From the NCBI GenBank assembly GCA_050331715.1, contig JBHJGO010000009.1:1-64000 (forward strand): a stretch of DNA of 64,000 bases, written 5' to 3'. The notes under the pieces were generated by a model. That model was not told the origin of the DNA, searched no databases, and worked only from the letters and a program-made list of their open reading frames with translations. This document shows, one piece after another, positions 8,106-19,100 of the stretch. This DNA comes from JBHJGO01 sp050331715. GTDB lineage: Bacteria > Cyanobacteriota > Cyanobacteriia > Cyanobacteriales > Microcoleaceae. Each line of letters begins with the position of its first letter. Within the stretch, counting starts at the first letter, position 1. The translations under genes were made by a program, and so were the position numbers.

Positions 8106-8498
8106 TTAGGTCGGTAAGCTATCAAACAGTTGCTTGATTACGTGCCGGGATTTTTCCTCTAGCTTATTCCAGTCTACGTCCCCCGTTTCATCAATCAAGT
8201 CCGTATCAATCTCAACGGCCTGGCTATTTTCTTGGGAATCGCTCTGGTCATCTTTGCTATGATAATTCTTGAAACAGACGCGATAACACAGCTCCCAGAC
8301 ATCGACACTGATGGTTTGAGAATTTAGGGTTAAGTCCAGTTGATAGCCCGGATAAGGAGACTGAACCTCCTGGTAAGTGCCTGCCCAGGGAGACTCTTCT
8401 AGCTCCTTTCGCAGATTATCCAAAATTCGAATCAAAGCAGGCTGCATCAATAATTCAGCCTGCTGCCAAGCGATTTGGTCTTTGATCCTAGGTTTCAT
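8106..8498 (-). CDS. Conserved-looking hypothetical protein, 130 aa
   Basis: Not recognised. It is soluble and acidic, with no signal or membrane segment. The N-terminal half reads like a folded domain (QAELLMQPALIRILDNLRKE, then TYQEVQSPYPGYQLDLTL), followed by VDVWELCYRVCFKNY. A low-complexity acidic stretch (about residues 85-110, many D, S, Q and E) precedes a final helix, SRHVIKQLFDSL. It is immediately upstream of ygfZ on the same strand and probably co-transcribed with it. Confidence 0.7.
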   Translation of the reverse strand: MKPRIKDQIAWQQAELLMQPALIRILDNLRKELEESPWAGTYQEVQSPYPGYQLDLTLNSQTISVDVWELCYRVCFKNYHSKDDQSDSQENSQAVEIDTDLIDETGDVDWNKLEEKSRHVIKQLFDSLPT

Positions 8499-8528
8499 AT
8501 AGTGAGTGTTTTGACAGAATCCGCGAGG

Positions 8529-8828
8529 TTACAATTCTCGTAACGATAGCAAGAATTCTGCACCAGAGGAGTACAAGATAGAGTTTCTTCTCAGAGCCGC
8601 ATCAATGTGTTGATATTCTGCTCCTACCTGATCCCGGTTTACCTCAAAGTATGACAAAGCAACATTGACATGTTCATCTGTCAGATTGAATTTGTCCCGA
8701 ATTGCTTTGGGTGGGTGTTGAGCTTTTAGCAAGTCCATCACATCGTAAAGCGATAAGCCAGTCCCTGAAACTATCAGCCCTCGTTCTGTACGAATGATTG
8801 TGGTGTTTTTATTGAATGATGAGGTCAT
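8529..8828 (-). CDS. DUF433-like small protein, 99 aa
   Basis: The centre matches the DUF433 / winged-helix antitoxin pattern: RTERGLIVSGTGLSLYDVMD, then a helix with KAIRDKFNLTDEHVNVALSY and a closing aromatic residue. Such proteins are often antitoxins or solitary DNA-binding proteins; no partner toxin is visible next to it. I favour the ATG at 8828 (MTSSFNKN); an ATG at 8864 would add 12 residues and neither has a clear ribosome binding site. Confidence in the family is moderate. Confidence 0.6.
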   Translation of the reverse strand: MTSSFNKNTTIIRTERGLIVSGTGLSLYDVMDLLKAQHPPKAIRDKFNLTDEHVNVALSYFEVNRDQVGAEYQHIDAALRRNSILYSSGAEFLLSLREL

Positions 8829-8985
8829 GGGAATCTGGCTGATAAACCGGAACATCCTCAGCATAGCAATTTCTGACTACTCAGATGAAGAACTCACCCA
8901 ACTAGGTGAAGTCTCCTTCGGATTACTAGCAGTAGAGTAAGTCTAGAGTCAATTAAGAACCCATTTACATCAAGGAGAAGAAACT

Positions 8986-9090
8986 ATGACCCTGTGTTAC
9001 CGAGGTATTCGATACGTTCCTTCTAACGTTAGGTCTGCTGTAGCCTGCCCTGAAATGAAGTATCGGGGGATTGAGTATCGCAAGTCCTAA
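8986..9090 (+). CDS. DUF4278-type mini-protein, 34 aa
   Basis: Very short gene with a clear ribosome binding site (AAGGAG, 8973-8978) before the ATG. The product starts MTLCYRGIRY and ends KYRGIEYRKS, so the YRGI-x-Y motif typical of DUF4278 cyanobacterial proteins occurs twice in 34 residues. Function unknown. A strong hairpin (9131-9162) follows 40 bp after the stop. Confidence 0.7.
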   Translation: MTLCYRGIRYVPSNVRSAVACPEMKYRGIEYRKS

Positions 9091-9130
9091 TGTCAGAAAT
9101 TGAAAGCCGTTAATACGATTGATAAAACGC

Positions 9131-9162
9131 TATCGGGACAGGTTCTAAAACCTGCCCCGATA
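9131..9162. terminator. Bidirectional hairpin terminator
   Basis: TATCGGGACAGGTT (9131-9144) pairs with AACCTGCCCCGATA (9149-9162) with one mismatch. On the minus strand the stem is followed by GCGTTTTATC, which suits termination of the large RTX gene ending at 9214. On the plus strand it lies behind the DUF4278 gene. Confidence 0.7.
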
Positions 9163-9213
9163 AAAGGTTATTTAGAATTTGAAGGTAGAATTTTAACCTC
9201 CAATCTCTAAACT

Positions 9214-12200
9214 CTAAGCAACTGTGAAGTCAGCCTCAGTCAGAGCATCAACCCCTTCAACTTTCGCTAGAGTTTCCTCTCCTTGAACAACTCTGACGCT
9301 GCTGTTCTCAGAAGTTAACTCCAGGTCAGCAAAGGTTAGACCCTCTAGGGCAATCATGTCAATACCGATTTCAAAGTCCACAATGGTGTCAGTTCCTTCG
9401 CCCGCCGCCAGAACGAATGTATCTGCGCCGCCGAAGAGATTTCCAGAATCACCGTGGAGAATGTCATCGCCCTCGCCACCGGATAGCAGGTCATCACCCT
9501 GGTCACCGAAGATTTCGTCATCTCCTGCGTCACCGGAGAGTTCATCGTTTCCAGCCTTACCAGCGATTTGGTCGTCACCGTCACCCCCGTTGATGATGTC
9601 GTCGCCACCGTCTTCACCGGAGGAACGCTGGTTCAGATCACCTCGTAGGAGATCATCACCTGCTGTCCCATCAATTTCATCGTTGCCCAGACCGCCAGCA
9701 ACCGTGTCGTTGTTGTCAGTGCCAACCAGAACTTCATCTGCATCGGTTCCAACAATCACTTCACCCTCGTCACCACCAGGAACGCCAATGCCATCAGCCA
9801 ATTCCAGCGGCTCAGGCAATTCAATGATGATCACTTCGTTGTTGTCGATGTCGGGGCCACGACCTACGGAGAATGGATAGTTGTTGTCGTTCGCAACCAG
9901 AATGCCGGTTTCATCCAGTACTAGAACATCCTCAATCGTTACGAATGGGAAGTCGAAGGTGGTGTCACCGTCGCCATTCAGATCATCGGGATCTTCGATA
10001 TCTAGCAGATCAACCAACTCTTCCTTCTCGACAAAACCGTTCTCATCCACCTCAGACAGGTCAATCTTGAACACCTTCTTGAATTCAGCCGCATCGCCTT
10101 GATCGCCATCCCGCTCAATCACCAAGAACTCAGTCTCATTAACGGGCGCAAAGTCACCAATTGCATGGTTTGGCTCATCCTTCGGATAGAAACCAACCAG
10201 GCTCTGGAATTCACCAGTGGCTGCGTCTGCTTCATAGATTCGCAGGGAATTGTCAGGATCGCCAACCACAGAACCTTCTAGCATTGGGTACAGAGTTGTG
10301 CCATCGGGGCTGAAGGCCATCCCTTCGTAACCGCGAGAGCTAGGCAGGTTGGGCAGTTCAATTTCCTGATCCACCACAATGCGGCCAGTTTCTGGGAAGT
10401 CAGTGAAGAATCCATCGACACCGATTTCGATTAACTGACGGAATTCATCTTCAGGAGTCTGAGGTGTACCATCAGCATTTAGCGTTAGGAACCGCTCTTC
10501 GTCCCGCAGGGTGTAGGGGTGAACTTGAAGTCCAGCATCGTGAGCAAAGTCAATTAATGGGAAGACTTCGCCAGTCAACTGAGTGGTGATCTCAGCCACA
10601 CCATCACCATTACCATCTACAGGCTCGTCCAGACCTTCTCGAAGTAGAATATTATTCTTCCATGGGCCAAGACCTTCGGCATAGTCACTGATGGCATTGA
10701 TCACATCAGCGTTTGCTAGATCTTCGTAGGTCGGGCTGTCACTGAAGTCAATCAGATTTGCTAAGTCCTCACCATAGATCGCCTCAGCTTCTGCTTGGTC
10801 AAACTCATAGGGATTAATGGCAAAGGCAACCACTTGGGTATCGCGATCGCCATCCTCAGCGGAGAAGTCATTATCTTCCATCACCAACAACACCTTGCGA
10901 CCATCCGGTAGATCCGGCCCGAATGCCAGGGCTTCCATGCTACCGATGCGCTCAATGCCACTCTCACCCAGCAGTTCATCGAAGTCAAGCAGTAGACGCT
11001 TGCTAGCAGGGGCGAAGCTCACACCCTCCAGGCTGTCTTCGTCAAAGACGTTAGTTGCACCATCTAAATCGATTTCGTAGAGGCGAACCGGACGGCTACC
11101 TTCGCCATCGGTGACACCCGCTGCAAATTCACGCTCCAGGGCAAATAGGCGGTTTTCGTCAATTGCCAGCAGTTCAACTAAACCACTACCCTTGCCACCA
11201 TCCAGATCAGGATTGCCTTCTGAGTCTTCAGGAATAAGCGTATTGGTTGTGATTTCGTAAACGAATTCCGCAACTGGCTCACCGGTTTCTACATCGTACT
11301 TGACGATGCGGCTGAGGCCGATTTGACCATAATCTACATCAGGGCCATCCTGAATTAGGGTCTTTTCGTTTCCAGCAAACAAGAATTCGTTGTCAGGGGT
11401 GATGGTGAGGGATTCAAAACCACCACTGCCTCGAACGCCAGAATTGTCAGGATCGATGGTGGACAGGTGCTTCTCATCGACAGGAATTTCACTAACCAGC
11501 GTTCCATCCAGCTCATACTCACGGATGAATGGATCAGCAGCCGTACCACGCCCCTCAGAGCTGATCAACACGTTGCCGTTTGGCAAGAAGGCCAGACCTT
11601 CTGCATCCAGACCCCTATTGATTTCTCCCACATCATCTCTGGTGAAGGTAGTGCCATCGGTATCCAAGAAGAACACAGGATCGCTAGTCTCAGAATCAAT
11701 CGTGATATCTCCCTCATCCAGAGACCCATCGCTCAGGTCAATCGCCAGATTGTAGAAGCGAGCATCGGAACCTTGGTAATCATCAGAGATGGCGTAGTAG
11801 GTGTCAGTAGTTCCAGGCTGTAGACCCAGACCAGATAAACCCCCCACTTCAGTGTCATCAACGCTCAAGTCTCCCTCGATCAGGTCAATACCCAGGAATT
11901 CCAGGGAATCAACCGCGCGATCGCCAAAGTTCGCAACGAAGTCAAAGGGGACGGAGAAACCGCCGCCACCTTCATTGATGAAACTACCTTCAGTATCACC
12001 AAAGAGTTGAACCAGCGGCAGATCACCCAAACCTTCTGCATCGAGCTGCTCCTGTAGTTCAATCAGATTCTGAAGTTCAAAGGACTGGATAAAGATGCGA
12101 TTGGGATCAGTGAATCCAGTTTCCACCAATGTTTCAACTAGAGGTTCTTCCAAGGAAAGACCTTGCTCATCAAAGAATGTGGGGTGCTTGGTTTCAGGGT

Positions 12201-14385
12201 AGATACCAACCTGTACACCTGTTTCTTCTTCAACCCGCTGTACCAGCTCGATCACTTCCTGAAGTGTAGGAATTTCAAACTGACCATCGAAGGAAGGATC
12301 ACGGAAATCGCGGGACTGAATTGCTCGCAGTTGCTTAATTTCATCCAGCGTGAAGTCCTCAGCGTAGTAACCTGTAATGACTTCTCCATCCAGAATCTTG
12401 GTGGACTGACGCTCAGGGCCGAAGACCTCTGCCACGTTAGTCGTATCATCCAACAGAGGCTCGTGACGCGCGATCAATACGCCATCCTTTGTAATTGCCA
12501 GGTCAGGCTCGATAAAGTCTGCCCCCTGAGCAATAGCCCGCTCGTAGGCTTCTAATGTGTGCTCTGGACGCTCACCGCTGGCTCCTCGGTGTCCAATCAC
12601 GAGAGGTGCATCACCATTCAAGCTATTGAACTGAAGGTCAGGATTCTGAGGAGCGCGAACTTCTTCTGCCACCACTTGATCCCGTACCTGATCTCCAGTT
12701 AGTGGGAAATCGGTAAAGAATCCATCCGCACCCAACTGGATTAACTGCTCAACTTCCTGTTCAGGAGTCTGAGGTGTGCCATCGGGATTCAGCGTGAGGA
12801 AATTCTCTTCATTTCTGAGCGTATAAGGATGAACCTGAAGTCCAGCCGCATGGGCATCATCGATGAAGGGTAGAACTTCACCTGTTAACTGGCTGGTAAT
12901 TTCAGCCACCCCGTCACCATTGCCATCAACTGGCTCATCGATTGGCTCCCGCAGCAAGAAATTGTTCTTCCAAGGGCCAGCACCTTCCGCGTAGGTTTCA
13001 CCCAAGAATTCTAGAACTTCTGCACCATCCAGGTCAGCGTAGGTAGTTTCGCCATCAATTTCAACGGGGAAGTCAGCGTAAACGCTAGGGTCTGCGCCTT
13101 CTGCATCGGAGAAGTTGAAGGGAATATCGTAAGGCACAGAGAATCCGCCACCATTTTCATTGATGAAGGAATCGCTGGTGTCACCGTAGAGCTGCACCAG
13201 AGGAATATCCACACCCGCCGCAGGCATGATTTCATCTTGCAGTTCAATCAAGTTGGAGAACTCGAAGGACTGGATGAAGATGCGATCAGGATCAGTGAAA
13301 TCCTCTTCAACCAAAGTGTCAATTAGCAACTGACCAAGGCTGATATTGATCGGTGTACCGTCCAGGAAAGTTCCCTCGTTGGCGAAGAATGTGGGGTGCT
13401 TGGTTTCTGGATAGATACCAATTTCCCGTCCAGTCTCCGCTTCAACTTGCTTAACCAGGTCGATCACCTCAGCTAGCGTTGGAACTTCAAACTCACCGTC
13501 GAATACAGTGTTCAATGGACGAGTTCCAGGAATTCGCTCCTCGGCCCGCAGCGTCTTCAGTTCTCCTAGGGTGAAGTCTTCAGTAAACCAACCAGTGACT
13601 TCATCGCCATCGATCAACTTGGTAGTTTGACGATCCGCAAATTCAGGCCGATCTTCAACATCAGTGGTTCCAGAGATTTCATTTTCGTGGCGTGCAATCA
13701 GAACGCCATCTTTTGTCGCAACCAAATCAGGCTCGATGAAGTCTGCACCTTGCTCGATTGCCAACTCATAGGCTTCTAAAGTGTGCTCTGGGCGGGAACC
13801 ACTTGCGCCTCGGTGACCAATCACCAAAGGCTCTTGTCCATTCAGGGTATTTAAAGTTGGAATATTTGGCGTGGCAATGGGCGCTTGCTGTAGGACACCC
13901 TCCAGATCAAACTCCAACAAATAGGGGCCGAATTCATCTCCAATCCAGATCTGATCTTCCGTTAGAACAATGGATTCAATATCGAAGTCTGCACCCGTTA
14001 ATAACCGCTCTTCAGTGTCTTCATTAACAATGTCGAATGGAATTTAATTATCAGGATCAGACAGTTGAACGAATCCCTGAACTTCTACGCTACCGTCGCC
14101 AGCTTCAGTTCCCACAAAGTCAGGATCAACCTGATAGATCCGTAGTAGATAATCAGCACTATTGGTTTGAGCGCCGAATCCATTGTCAGAGAGGAACCAG
14201 AAGACGTCACCCTCGCTACCAGGAGCAAACTGAACACCGCTGAAACCCTGAACAGGCTGTCCATCAAAGGGGCCAGTGCGTCCATTGGCAGAAATCGGTT
14301 CACCGTTGCCATTGTCAGCACCAGATTGAGGGCCTTCGGCAAAGGTATCAGCCGGAAGAGATGCAAAACCAATTAGTTTGTTCAT
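9214..14385 (-). pseudogene. Phytase-like esterase / double GDPD / RTX giant, broken by in-frame TAA
   Basis: Reading from the ATG at 14385 (MNKLIGFASLPADTFAEGP) the frame gives 1723 residues apart from one TAA at 14044-14046 (codon 114); DPDN-stop-IPFDIVNED resumes at once in the same frame. Domain order: N-terminal half of a phytase-type esterase-like domain (about 1-175; LLTGADFDIESI, GDEFGPYLLEF); GDPD 1 (HRGASG at 191, PEHTLEAY, FIEPD, RHE); GDPD 2 (HRGASG at 599); a second, complete esterase-like domain inserted in GDPD 2 (about 820-1220); then the C-terminal half of the first esterase (LPSSRGYEGMAF, DNNYPFSVGRGPDIDNNE; about 1345-1530); RTX Ca-binding repeats (GGxGxD type, about 1540-1655); acidic tail. 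No N-terminal signal, as expected for type I secretion. Probable role: secreted organic-phosphate scavenging. It could be a recent pseudogene, a sequence error, or be read through. Confidence 0.8.
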
Positions 14386-15036
14386 AATGATTAAATCTTT
14401 GCGTCGATTTGAATACCCGTGGGGGTGATTGGTTTGAACTAGAACTAGCCTCCCGCTGTTCTCACCCTTGAATACCATCAGAGTGGATGAAACTGTAGAA
14501 AAACATGAAAACGTCGCAGGTCTCATCGTTAAGAACTGCAATATCTCACCGCTTAAAACCGAGAAAGATCGACAGATAGAATGCAACCTTTCCCAGGACA
14601 CAAGCTGTCAAGGGATTGATTTGATCAGAATCAAATTTTTGGGGTTAGTTTGAACGATACACCCCCAAAGCGGGATAATTTCCTTCACTGATGAAGGATT
14701 CGTGACCTAGGATACTGTTCGAGCTTTAAGGGAGTGTTATGTCAGGATTAAATCCAGTTAAAGCCCAGTTTGTTAGGGATAGAGCACTACTCTAAGAATG
14801 TGTCAACCCCTCAACGGTAGATTAAATTATCCGGTAAAGAGTACTTCTACGTTTGGGATAATTTCAATGGAATGAAAAGCAATCTACACCCAGAGAGAGA
14901 TTTATCAAAGAATGTTAATCATTCCTGGGGAATATTACAACAATTAATACTTCCATTACCGTTAAAAGAATAAGTATTTTATACCAGTTATTGCTGTACC
15001 CCAGCGAGAAACATCGTTAAGGAAGAAGGTGACTCT
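14386..15036. other. 650-bp intergenic region
   Basis: Divergent upstream region of the giant RTX gene (minus) and the SDR gene (plus), so both promoters should lie here. TTTGGGG near 14638 and CCCCAAA near 14663 form a loose inverted repeat. A mini-frame of 18 codons (14739-14795) follows a GGGAG site but has no recognisable product. The last 150 bp are AT-rich. I see no further gene. Confidence 0.4.
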
Positions 15037-15909
15037 ATGACAACTGCTGAACGTCGTCCCACTCCCGATCAGATTCCAGGACAACAGCTCGAATATCCAG
15101 CTTCCCAGGCTGACATGACTCCCCAGCCGGATAGCGATTTGTCAAACTATCGACCCGCCAACAAGCTAGAGGGGAAGGTTGCCCTGATTACGGGGGGGGA
15201 TTCCGGAATCGGCCGAGCAGTGGCGATCGCCTATGCCATGGAGTGCGCAAACGTTGCCATTCTCTACCACGAGAATGATCAGGATGCGGAAAAGACCCAG
15301 GACATGGTGGAGTCTAGAGGCGGTCAGTGTCACGTGATCAAGGGAGATGTTCGAGACTACCCCACCTGTAGCCGAGCGGTTCAGGAAACGGGAGAGAAGT
15401 TTGGAGACCTGAATATTCTGGTGAATAATGCCGCCTATCAGATGGTGCAACAGGATATCGAGGATATCACCCTAGACCAGTTTCGCCGCACTATGGAAAC
15501 CAATGTTTTTGGCTACTTCTACATGGTCAAAGCAGCATTGCCCTTTTTGACAGAAGGAGATGTGATCATCAATACCGGCAGCATCGTTGGCAAAATTGGT
15601 AAGGGATTTCTGGTCGATTACTCATCCAGTAAAGGAGCGATTCATACAATGACCCTGTCCCTCGCGCTTAACTTAGGAAAGCGCAAAATTCGGGTTAATG
15701 GCGTTGTTCCAGGGCCAGTTTGGACACCCAATATTCCAGCCACCATGCCGAAGGATCAGGTTGAAGGCTTTGATTCGGATGGTATTTTGGGTCGGACGGG
15801 ACAGCCGGAAGAACTGGCTCCGGTATATGTTTTTCTAGCCTCTTCTGACAGCAGCTTCGTAACGGGCGCGCTGTATGATGTGACAGGTGGTCAGCTTTCA
15901 AGCCCCTAA
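15037..15909 (+). CDS. SDR family oxidoreductase (general-stress type)
   Basis: 290 aa, the length of extended general-stress SDRs such as YdaD/YghA-like proteins. An N-terminal arm of about 45 residues precedes the Rossmann fold: TGGDSGIGRAVAIAYA (about residues 52-67) binds NAD(P), NNAAYQ follows the fourth strand, and the catalytic Ser/Tyr/Lys are in NTGSIVG and YSSSKGA. The C-terminus is TGGQLSSP. Substrate unknown, probably a sugar alcohol or aldehyde. The ATG lies 7 bp after an AAGGTG site. Fragments of a close paralogue lie at 16089-16148 and 43989-44029. Confidence 0.9.
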   Translation: MTTAERRPTPDQIPGQQLEYPASQADMTPQPDSDLSNYRPANKLEGKVALITGGDSGIGRAVAIAYAMECANVAILYHENDQDAEKTQDMVESRGGQCHVIKGDVRDYPTCSRAVQETGEKFGDLNILVNNAAYQMVQQDIEDITLDQFRRTMETNVFGYFYMVKAALPFLTEGDVIINTGSIVGKIGKGFLVDYSSSKGAIHTMTLSLALNLGKRKIRVNGVVPGPVWTPNIPATMPKDQVEGFDSDGILGRTGQPEELAPVYVFLASSDSSFVTGALYDVTGGQLSSP

Positions 15910-15925
15910 GAGGTTTTGTACAATT

Positions 15926-16069
15926 TTAATTCTTTTCATAATGCCAGCAGGTCGTTAAGTGATCATTCACTAACCCGACGGCCTGCATGTAGGCGTAGAT
16001 GGTTGTGGAGCCGACAAGAGACATTCCGCGTTGCTTCAAATTTTTCGACAAGATACCACTTTCGGGTGT
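15926..16069 (-). pseudogene. tag: 3' remnant of DNA-3-methyladenine glycosylase I
   Basis: The last 47 codons of a tag-like gene remain. They read TPESGILSKNLKQRGM, then VGSTTIYAYMQAVGLVNDHL, ending in TTCWHYEKN and a TAA. This is the conserved C-terminus of Tag, which excises 3-methyladenine from DNA. Upstream the frame meets a stop a few codons beyond TPES and homology ends, so the catalytic part is missing. The remnant abuts an SDR fragment, which suggests a deletion junction here. Confidence 0.8.
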
Positions 16070-16088
16070 TGTTGTCGGGATATCCTTT

Positions 16089-16148
16089 CTTTACCACGAC
16101 AATGATTAGGATGGGGAAAAGACCCAGGAAGCAATTCGGATGATTTAA
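16089..16148 (+). pseudogene. Internal fragment of a second SDR gene
   Basis: Bases 16089-16129 match 15262-15302 in the intact SDR gene at 37 of 41 positions. The fragment reads LYHDND, TAG, DGEKTQEAIRMI, where the intact protein has LYHENDQDAEKTQDMV. The Gln codon CAG has become TAG. It is a relic of a lost paralogue, possibly from a tandem duplication followed by deletion. Confidence 0.8.
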
Positions 16149-16158
16149 TTACTCTACT

Positions 16159-19100
16159 CTAAATCCGAGTCGGTGCAATCGGTTCAATATCGGGATCGAC
16201 TCCGCCAATTTGATTGGTTCGTAAAACCCAGACCGTTGCTCCACAATTCAAAAAAGTTTTAACTATCGTTTCACTGGCTAGGCGAGGAAACATGGTGCGC
16301 CAACTGCCCAACCCTGCCCAGAGATTTCGCAAGGGCTGGTCTTCCAGGGTTGTGCCGAGGTTGTATTCATTTTGTTCCCAATCGGAGCGGGGGCTGCCGA
16401 AGGTTTCCAGTTTATTTTCTAAATTCCGACCAAGCTGACTCAACTGCCGCAACCTCTGCTCTTGATTGACACTGGCATTGATCAATGCATGAGCTACCTG
16501 GGGATTCTCTTGAACGTATTGGCGACTGGACTGAATGCTGGCAAATAGCGCCCGATTAGAATCCTGGGAACAGTTGTTGGCAGGCCCCACGTAAGTTCCT
16601 CCAGTTCCATCTCCAATGCGATAGCGGCAGGTCATGACTTCCAGTTGACGCAACATGGCATTCAAGGGAGAAACGGTTTGGCCATTGACATCGTAGTCCC
16701 CCGTAAAACTTTCCAACTTCACGACCAGATCACAGGTGGGACGAACCCCCACCCAACCAAATTGGCGATCGCCCAAATACCGCGACCAGTGCAGCACTCC
16801 AGCGACCAAGCCATCGGTGTTGTGGGTGTAGACCTGATAGTATTTTGTGTCGAACCGCAGTTCATGAGTTAGAGGCTCCCGCACCACTTCTGCCACACCG
16901 TAGGCAAAGTGACCAAAGAAAATCGGGGTGGCGGCGGCAGGTTCTTTCTTCTTGCCTCCAATGCCTCCATAGGTATGCAGAACCAAGGCTCGGTCTCCTG
17001 CCTGCCATTCGTTCACTGCTGCGGCAATGTTGCTATCAGGCGCAGTATTTTCTGGCGCGATCAGAACCGAGCTGATTTTACCTTTTTGTTCAGCAATATC
17101 GGCCCAGGCCCGTTGTCGAACGTATTTGAAGCCCGCTTTAGACCCAAAGATTACTTCCTGGGGTTTTAGGGTTAGTAATGCCCGTGGAGCCAGGGATTGT
17201 ACGATGAATTGACCAACTCGATCCTTCGCGCCGTAGATGTACCAACCGTGTTCATTCAGGCCGACCTTTTCAATGTCCTGGCTAGTGGATGGAAAGCAAC
17301 CATTCATATCCGCGATTACCTGGGGCATTCGGACAATTGCTTCAATCCCATCAAACTGGCGGGAATCTGGGTTGAAATGGCGCACTCGAAACTGATCGGT
17401 TGCTGCAATCGGTTCAATGAATTGCACCACAGCGTAGTAGCGCCCGGTGATCTGAATCGGTTGGCTTTGAATTCTCAGAATAGTTTCCGCAGCGGATTCA
17501 ACCACGACTTCTTCCGGCAACATAACGGTAATATCATCGACCGGATGGGAACCTGCCAGAGATTCTAAGGGGCCAACCTGCTGCCAATGGTTGAGGCGAT
17601 CTGGATGGACTAATCCCCCGTATTTACTGCTGTATTCGGCATCCACACTGAAATGAACATCCCGCCGGGCAGCGGCTAGCAGTTGTCGGAGTCGAGGCTC
17701 ACTCACCCAGCGCAGCTTGACCACCTGCCCGATCAAGTCCTGATGGGCCACTGGAGCATGGTGCACTTCAAGCCAAATCCCTTTCACCTGTTGCCGTTCT
17801 TCCTGTTTGGGCAGAATTAATCGTCCCATCCACTCCCCAATGGGGCGATAACAACTCAAATCAACGGTTTGATGAATCGGGTAGAATACTGGTTTGTTGA
17901 ACTCAGCCTGTACGTAGCGGGAATAATTACTGGGCTTGCGGGGAACGGATTGTTCTGGGGTCAGGAGTTTGCCTTCCAGGATGGCCAGAATTACCTCGAT
18001 GGTTTGTTGCAGGTTACTGCGGCCATCCGGTAAGAATGCTTCTGGATCCATCATTCCTCCGGGAACCTGATGCCCCACCGGGCCAAGGGAGAAGATGGTA
18101 ATCTTGCCTTTGCGCTTGGCCCGATTCCAAAAAGACAATGGGAAAATCTTCCAACGACCCGGAAACATCGTTGGGCCCAGCCGTTCAACACCGTCCTTTT
18201 CACCGACACAGTGGTACAGGTGTTCTAGTTTGAGGAAGTTATTATTTGCACTCATCACTCCGCCTAGGGAAATCACCTCAATCGGTGCGCCCATCGCCCG
18301 CTTCAAATAGGGAGCTGCCGCCACTGACATTTCTCCGCCGCCGCTGTAACCGATTAAAGTTACTGGCGCGCCGCTGCCAGGAAGATACCCTTCCTCAACT
18401 AAACCGTCGTGGAGTACCTGGGCAATGCCCTGATTATAAATTGGGCCATACCGTTTATCGGCAGAAACGGCCACAATGAAGACATTTCGCAGATTAAGCA
18501 GGATTCCAAGTAACGCCGTTGGATTCGCAAATCGCATCTTGTCAGCGGTTCGCCAGAGAAAAGCCAGGGGTCGATCCTCATCCAAGGGTTGATTCAATAC
18601 CGAATACATCATCAGCCCCCGCACTAACTTCATGTCCTCTGGTAGTGCTGGCTCCAGGGTATCGAGAAATTCTTCAACGTCGGGAGTGTAGGTTTCGCCT
18701 GACTGACCAATGCCGTCTAGATAAACGATATAGCGGCTGAATTCTGATTCGGGAATTTCAACAGCTGCCACAAAACTCTGTCCTGTTGCCGCACTGGTAT
18801 CAACTTCATCCCCATACAAACCGGCCCACCAACCCAAGGTTTCCAGGGGAGCTAGAATTGCCGCAAACACAAAGGCAACCACACCAAACCAGATCAGGTT
18901 AAAAATTAGTCGAAACAGGCCCGGTAACGTTTCAAACCAACCAAAGACATTATTCCGAATCGGCTTCAACAACGTCCAGATCAGGATAAAAACAATCACC
19001 ATGCCCACTAGACCCAAACCCAGTTGAACTAGCCTTGGAACGCTGTGGGTTTTCTGCTCCAACTGAGCCATGGTATCTGCTGTGCTAGACGTTGGAATTA

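Noticed and set aside
8827..8940. Plus-strand frame ending in SDYSDEELTQLGEV opposite the DUF433 start
   Set aside because: It reads like protein but is short, has no ribosome binding site and overlaps the 5' end of the DUF433-like gene.
9356..12555. Plus-strand frames opposite the giant RTX gene
   Set aside because: Serine/proline-rich shadows caused by the biased codons of acidic and glycine-rich repeats.
14739..14795. 18-codon frame after a GGGAG site in the intergenic region
   Set aside because: Too short to tell from chance, no downstream cistron on the same strand that it could act on except the SDR gene 240 bp away.
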